The position numbers were made by a program, and so were the translations under genes. From the NCBI GenBank assembly GCA_031257995.1, contig JAIRNN010000086.1, positions 1 through 7,649 on the forward strand: 7,649 nucleotides of DNA, written 5' to 3'. Position 1 is the stretch's first letter. Every line of letters begins with the position of its first letter. Shown here piece after piece: positions 5,894-7,649 of the stretch. The notes below the pieces were generated by a model. The model ran no database searches and was not told the origin of the DNA. It saw nothing but the letters and a program-made list of their open reading frames with translations. The stretch is from Spirochaetaceae bacterium (GTDB lineage: Bacteria; Spirochaetota; Spirochaetia; Treponematales; Breznakiellaceae).

Positions 5894-6436
5894 TCAATAG
5901 TTATCCGCTTGAACCTCGAAATACGCCTGCGGGTGAGCGCATACGGGACAGGACTGCGGCGCGGCTTTGCCGATATGAACGTGTCCGCAGTTCCGGCACA
6001 CCCACACCCGGTCGCCGTCTCTGGAAAACACAATCCCCTTCTCGATGTTGCCCAGCAACTTTCGGTAACGCTCCTCGTGATGTTTCTCGATATCGGCGAC
6101 CATCGCGAAAAGCGCCGCGATGTCGTGAAACCCCTCCTCCTCCGCAGTCTTGGCGAAAGACGGATACATCGCCGTCCACTCCTCGTTTTCCCCCGCCGCC
6201 GCGTCCTTCAGATTCGCCTGAGTGTCGGGAATCGTCCCGTCATGCAAGAGTTTAAACCAAATCTTTGCGTGTTCCTTCTCGTTTTCGGCACTCTCCAAAA
6301 ACGCCGCCGCAATCTGCTCGTAGCCGTCCTTCTTGGCCTTCGACGCGTAATACGTGTACTTGTTGCGAGCCTGCGATTCACCGGCAAACGCCGCCTGAAG
6401 ATTCTTTTCCGTCTGTGATCCCTTCAAAATTGCCAT
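5894..6436 (-). CDS. Rubrerythrin (diiron peroxidase with rubredoxin domain)
   Basis: This 180-residue cytoplasmic protein reduces hydrogen peroxide in anaerobes, taking electrons via rubredoxin or similar carriers. The N-terminal ferritin-like four-helix domain (about 1-135) shows the diiron ligand motifs FAGESQARNKY (Glu20), ENEKEH (Glu53, His56), AEEEGF (about 98-103) and ADIEKHHEER (Glu117, His120). The C-terminal rubredoxin-like domain has the two iron-binding knuckles CRNCG (Cys147, Cys150) and CPVC (Cys163, Cys166). All expected ligands are present and the length is normal. The start ATG 6436 has GGAGG at 6441-6445, 4 nt upstream. It is monocistronic, flanked by repeats on both sides. 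An AT-rich stretch at 6446-6497 must hold its promoter, but no confident boxes or PerR site were identified. Confidence 0.95.
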   Translation of the reverse strand: MAILKGSQTEKNLQAAFAGESQARNKYTYYASKAKKDGYEQIAAAFLESAENEKEHAKIWFKLLHDGTIPDTQANLKDAAAGENEEWTAMYPSFAKTAEEEGFHDIAALFAMVADIEKHHEERYRKLLGNIEKGIVFSRDGDRVWVCRNCGHVHIGKAAPQSCPVCAHPQAYFEVQADNY

Positions 6437-6500
6437 AAAGCCTCCATAAAAATAATCTTGAATACAGCATATCATAAATAGATAAAAGATAGTAGAAAGG

Positions 6501-6744
6501 GAGGGGGAAGTCTCCCCCTCGCTCCTGCCCGCTCTCGGGTCGATACGTCCACGCTTACGGCGTGTCCGCACCTCCCTCCGTTTGGTCATACGCTACCCCC
6601 TCTGCGGGCACCCAATGCCGAGAGCGAAACATTGAGCGCGTTTCCGCCATTTTTGTGGCACGGTGTGGGCCCCAAAAATGTTTTACCGTAACTAAAAGCA
6701 ACAGGGCCCCGGGAGCCCCGCCCCCCCGCAACGCCCCCCGGATC
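6501..6744 (-). repeat. GC-rich intergenic repeat (long version) ending in an 8-bp hairpin
   Basis: The 414 bp between rubrerythrin and the PIN gene hold no gene I can support. Read on the minus strand from 6744, the block begins GATCCGGGGGGCG, passes through GGGGCTCCCGGGGCCC, and ends GCGGGCAGGAGCGAGGGGGA. At its end GAGGGGGA-AGTC-TCCCCCTC (6501-6520, plus strand) forms an 8-bp stem with a 4-nt loop. The ends and the GAGGGGGT block resemble 3521-3611 plus its hairpin. The middle of about 140 bp is extra. Open frames here look like composition artefacts. Confidence 0.45.
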
Positions 6745-6762
6745 ATTGCCGGGCAATTTTTT
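6745..6762 (+). terminator. Possible weak intrinsic terminator
   Basis: ATTGC-CGG-GCAAT followed by T6 (6757-6762) has the shape of an intrinsic terminator on the plus strand. The stem is only 5 bp and no plus-strand gene lies upstream, so it may be incidental or part of the adjacent repeat. Confidence 0.25.
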
Positions 6763-6850
6763 GCGGAGCTGTACAATGATGTGTTCATGCCTAATGGAGT
6801 TATAGAATAGATCATAGATCACTTAAAACGCACTTTTTATGGAGGAAAAA

Positions 6851-7105
6851 GTGCGGGTTTATTTAGATAATGGTATTTTTAACAGGCCCTTTGACGATCA
6901 AAATCAGTTGAAGATAAAACTTGAAACTGAGGCAAAACTGTTCATACAGAAAGGCATCCTAGATAACAAATATGAATTGGTCTGGTCTTATATTTTAGAA
7001 TATGAAAACAATCAAAACAAATTTGACGACAGACGCAATACTATTTATGACTGGAAAAACATTGCAAAGATACATTGCATCAAAAATGATGAAATTATTG
7101 AATAG
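6851..7105 (+). pseudogene. PIN-domain (VapC-like) toxin gene, C-terminal half missing
   Basis: The 84-codon product begins VRVYLDNGIFNRPFDDQNQL and continues through ELVWSYILEYENNQN. This is a clear match to the N-terminal half of a PIN-domain family that usually starts 'MRVYLDNC.FNRPFDDQ' and is roughly 140-150 residues long. GTG 6851 is preferred over ATG 6839 because GGAGG (6841-6845) sits 5 nt before it and the family begins at this point. Asp6 (YLDN) and Glu50 (ILEYE) of the active site are present. The later half with the remaining acidic residues is absent: the frame ends at TAG 7103-7105 and a hairpin starts at 7107. Cys after 'YLDN' is replaced by Gly. No antitoxin is recognisable upstream. 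It is probably inactive as an RNase. Confidence 0.72.
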
Positions 7106-7106
7106 A

Positions 7107-7137
7107 GTTGTTTAGAAACCTCAAGTTTCTAAACAAC
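7107..7137. repeat. Perfect 13-bp hairpin after the truncated PIN gene
   Basis: GTTGTTTAGAAAC (7107-7119), loop CTCAA, GTTTCTAAACAAC (7125-7137). The stem is perfect and starts 1 nt after the TAG. It lacks a T tract, so it is not a textbook terminator. It is the first member of a 127-bp block of hairpins. Confidence 0.7.
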
Positions 7138-7150
7138 TTCCGCTAAGAAA

Positions 7151-7233
7151 TGCGGTTTTGTAAGGCTTTTAGCCCGGCTTTAGTCTGAAAAACCGCAAGG
7201 CTTGTGAGACAACCAACCGGGTTGTTAAACAAG
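7151..7233. repeat. Two further nested hairpins of the same block
   Basis: TGCGGTTTT (7151-7159) pairs with AAAACCGCA (7189-7197). Next, CTTGT (7201-7205) pairs with ACAAG (7229-7233) around a symmetric 3/3 internal loop and an inner ACAACC-AACCG-GGTTGT stem (7209-7225). TTGTTTA at 7108-7114 could also pair with TAAACAA at 7226-7232, closing the whole block into one branched structure. No reading frame is visible. The density of pairing suggests a structured RNA or a mobile palindromic element. Confidence 0.6.
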
Positions 7234-7264
7234 TCTATTCTGATTATTTAATAACAACAGACAG

Positions 7265-7293
7265 TTGTTCAATTTACAAATAAGTGATATAAG
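7265..7293 (+). promoter_or_regulatory. Putative promoter for the 55-codon gene
   Basis: TTGTTC (7265-7270) is followed after 17 bp by TATAAG (7288-7293, 5 of 6 matches to the -10 consensus). It lies 45 nt upstream of the ATG at 7339, in AT-rich sequence. The -35 box is weak. Confidence 0.45.
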
Positions 7294-7338
7294 AATAATA
7301 AACCCATTGGCTTTTATAAACGAATTGGAGGGATAATT

Positions 7339-7506
7339 ATGTATGCGGAAATGGCTTTGCGGAACGAAGGTATGCAAATTTTAGTAAACAAGTTGGGTCG
7401 GGTAGAAGCGGAACGTTTCATCAGCCTTATTATCCGGAAACCATTCGATTATACGGAATGGCAAAGGATTTTATTTACGGTTCTTCATCACAATGTGTGG
7501 GTATAG
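7339..7506 (+). CDS. Small conserved hypothetical protein, probably with altered C-terminus
   Basis: The product is 55 residues: MYAEMALRNEGMQILVNKLG, then VEAERFISLIIRKPFDYTEW, then QRILFTVLHHNVWV. The ribosome site GGAGGG (7327-7332) lies 6 nt before the ATG. The pattern 'rneGm.iL...LG.VEAERFI.LI.r.pFDYTeW' is one I associate with small spirochaetal proteins of about 65-75 residues often found among toxin-antitoxin-type genes. I know no proven function for it. The tail after RILF does not look like the family, and the ORF is shorter. A -1-type frameshift would instead lead to a tail ending GIDFREN before TGA. Truncation or a late frameshift is therefore likely. It could be an orphan antitoxin-like protein, but that is speculation. 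Confidence 0.55.
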   Translation: MYAEMALRNEGMQILVNKLGRVEAERFISLIIRKPFDYTEWQRILFTVLHHNVWV

Positions 7507-7519
7507 ATTTTAGAGAAAA

Positions 7520-7549
7520 TTGAACAAGCGCGCTGGTTTTGCTTATAAT
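7520..7549 (+). promoter_or_regulatory. Putative promoter of the downstream transposase
   Basis: TTGAAC (7520-7525), an 18-bp spacer and a perfect TATAAT (7544-7549) lie 36 nt upstream of the GTG start. The -35 box matches at 4 of 6 positions. GGTTTTG (7536-7542 region) and CAAAACC (about 7559-7565) form a short inverted repeat around the -10 box. Confidence 0.5.
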
Positions 7550-7585
7550 AACGGCATTCAAAACCAAATAAGCGGAGGTTTCAGC

Positions 7586-7649
7586 GTGCAATTTCGCACA
7601 CTACTCAAGAAGCTGCTTCGTGTCAAGAATATCATAATCGAGCAGGCCT
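7586..7649 (+). CDS. Transposase N-terminus, probably ISL3 family (3' end outside window)
   Basis: From GTG 7586 the frame reads VQFRTLLKKLLRVKNIIIEQ and stays open to the end of the window. The ribosome site GCGGAGG (7573-7579) is 6 nt upstream. The pattern 'l...Llrvk.iiiee' just before the zinc-finger region is typical of ISL3-family (IS204/IS1001/IS1165) transposase starts. Only 21 codons are visible, so the zinc finger and DDE residues cannot be checked and the family call is tentative. Confidence 0.5.
   Translation, partial: MQFRTLLKKLLRVKNIIIEQA

Noticed and set aside
6776..6810. AELYNDVFMPNGVIE tail as the end of an antitoxin gene upstream of the PIN gene
   Set aside because: It is open only back into the GC-rich repeat, has no start signal, and matches no antitoxin pattern I know.
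6555..6822. Overlapping minus- and plus-strand ORFs of about 80 codons in the GC-rich block
   Set aside because: They have Gly/Pro/Arg-rich composition, no ribosome site and no recognisable family, and several frames are open at once. They are artefacts of a GC-rich repeat.
7107..7233. Integron attC site after the PIN gene
   Set aside because: GTTAAAC at 7224-7230 fits the GTTRRRY core, and small toxin-type genes are common cassettes. However, the matching 5' core should read RYYYAAC and the sequence there is GTTTAGA, without the AAC triplet. No integrase or second site is in the window.

Overview
The window looks like part of the chromosome of an anaerobic bacterium of about 50% GC, most likely a host-associated spirochaete of the Treponema type. 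The evidence is a rubrerythrin, a P19-cluster-type permease, and several decayed small gene families and intergenic repeats of a kind I associate with termite-gut treponemes. The assignment is an inference from pattern recognition; there is no rRNA or marker gene here to prove it.

Layout. Positions 1-111 are the last 36 codons of an IS30-family transposase. Positions 337-1488 hold an intact FtsX/MacB-family ABC permease resembling those of P19-type iron-uptake clusters, but with no sister permease or ATPase beside it. Positions 1490-3500 are a graveyard. They hold a frameshifted small gene (1651-1892), fragments of dispersed inverted repeats, a 158-bp element with terminal inverted repeats (2005-2162), and a PIN-domain (VapC-like) toxin gene. 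That toxin gene is cut in two by an 854-bp IS5-family insertion (2466-3319) with a TTA target duplication. The IS transposase is itself broken by three frameshifts and has lost its first catalytic Asp.

Positions 3521-3745 hold a GC-rich hairpin repeat that was apparently invaded by a ~120-bp near-perfect palindrome. Next come two tRNA-Ser genes on the minus strand (CGA at 3779-3865, GGA at 3873-3958) with a recognisable promoter. Two ordinary minus-strand genes follow: a fused double-ATPase peptide transporter subunit of the YejF type (4023-5618) and rubrerythrin (5894-6436). A second copy of the 158-bp repeat lies between them (5682-5834).

From 6437 to the end the sequence is accessory again: a 244-bp GC-rich repeat, a PIN-domain toxin gene cut short at its C-terminal half (6851-7105), a 127-bp block of nested hairpins (7107-7233), a promoter and a small conserved-looking protein (7339-7506), then a promoter and the first 21 codons of what looks like an ISL3-family transposase (7586-end).

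Functionally the intact genes are unrelated housekeeping or transport functions: metal transport, peptide import, peroxide detoxification and serine tRNAs. The space between them is filled by nested mobile elements and broken toxin-type genes. I found no convincing new multi-gene system. The most interesting unexplained structures are the two MITE-like repeat families and the hairpin block that starts 1 nt after the truncated PIN gene.
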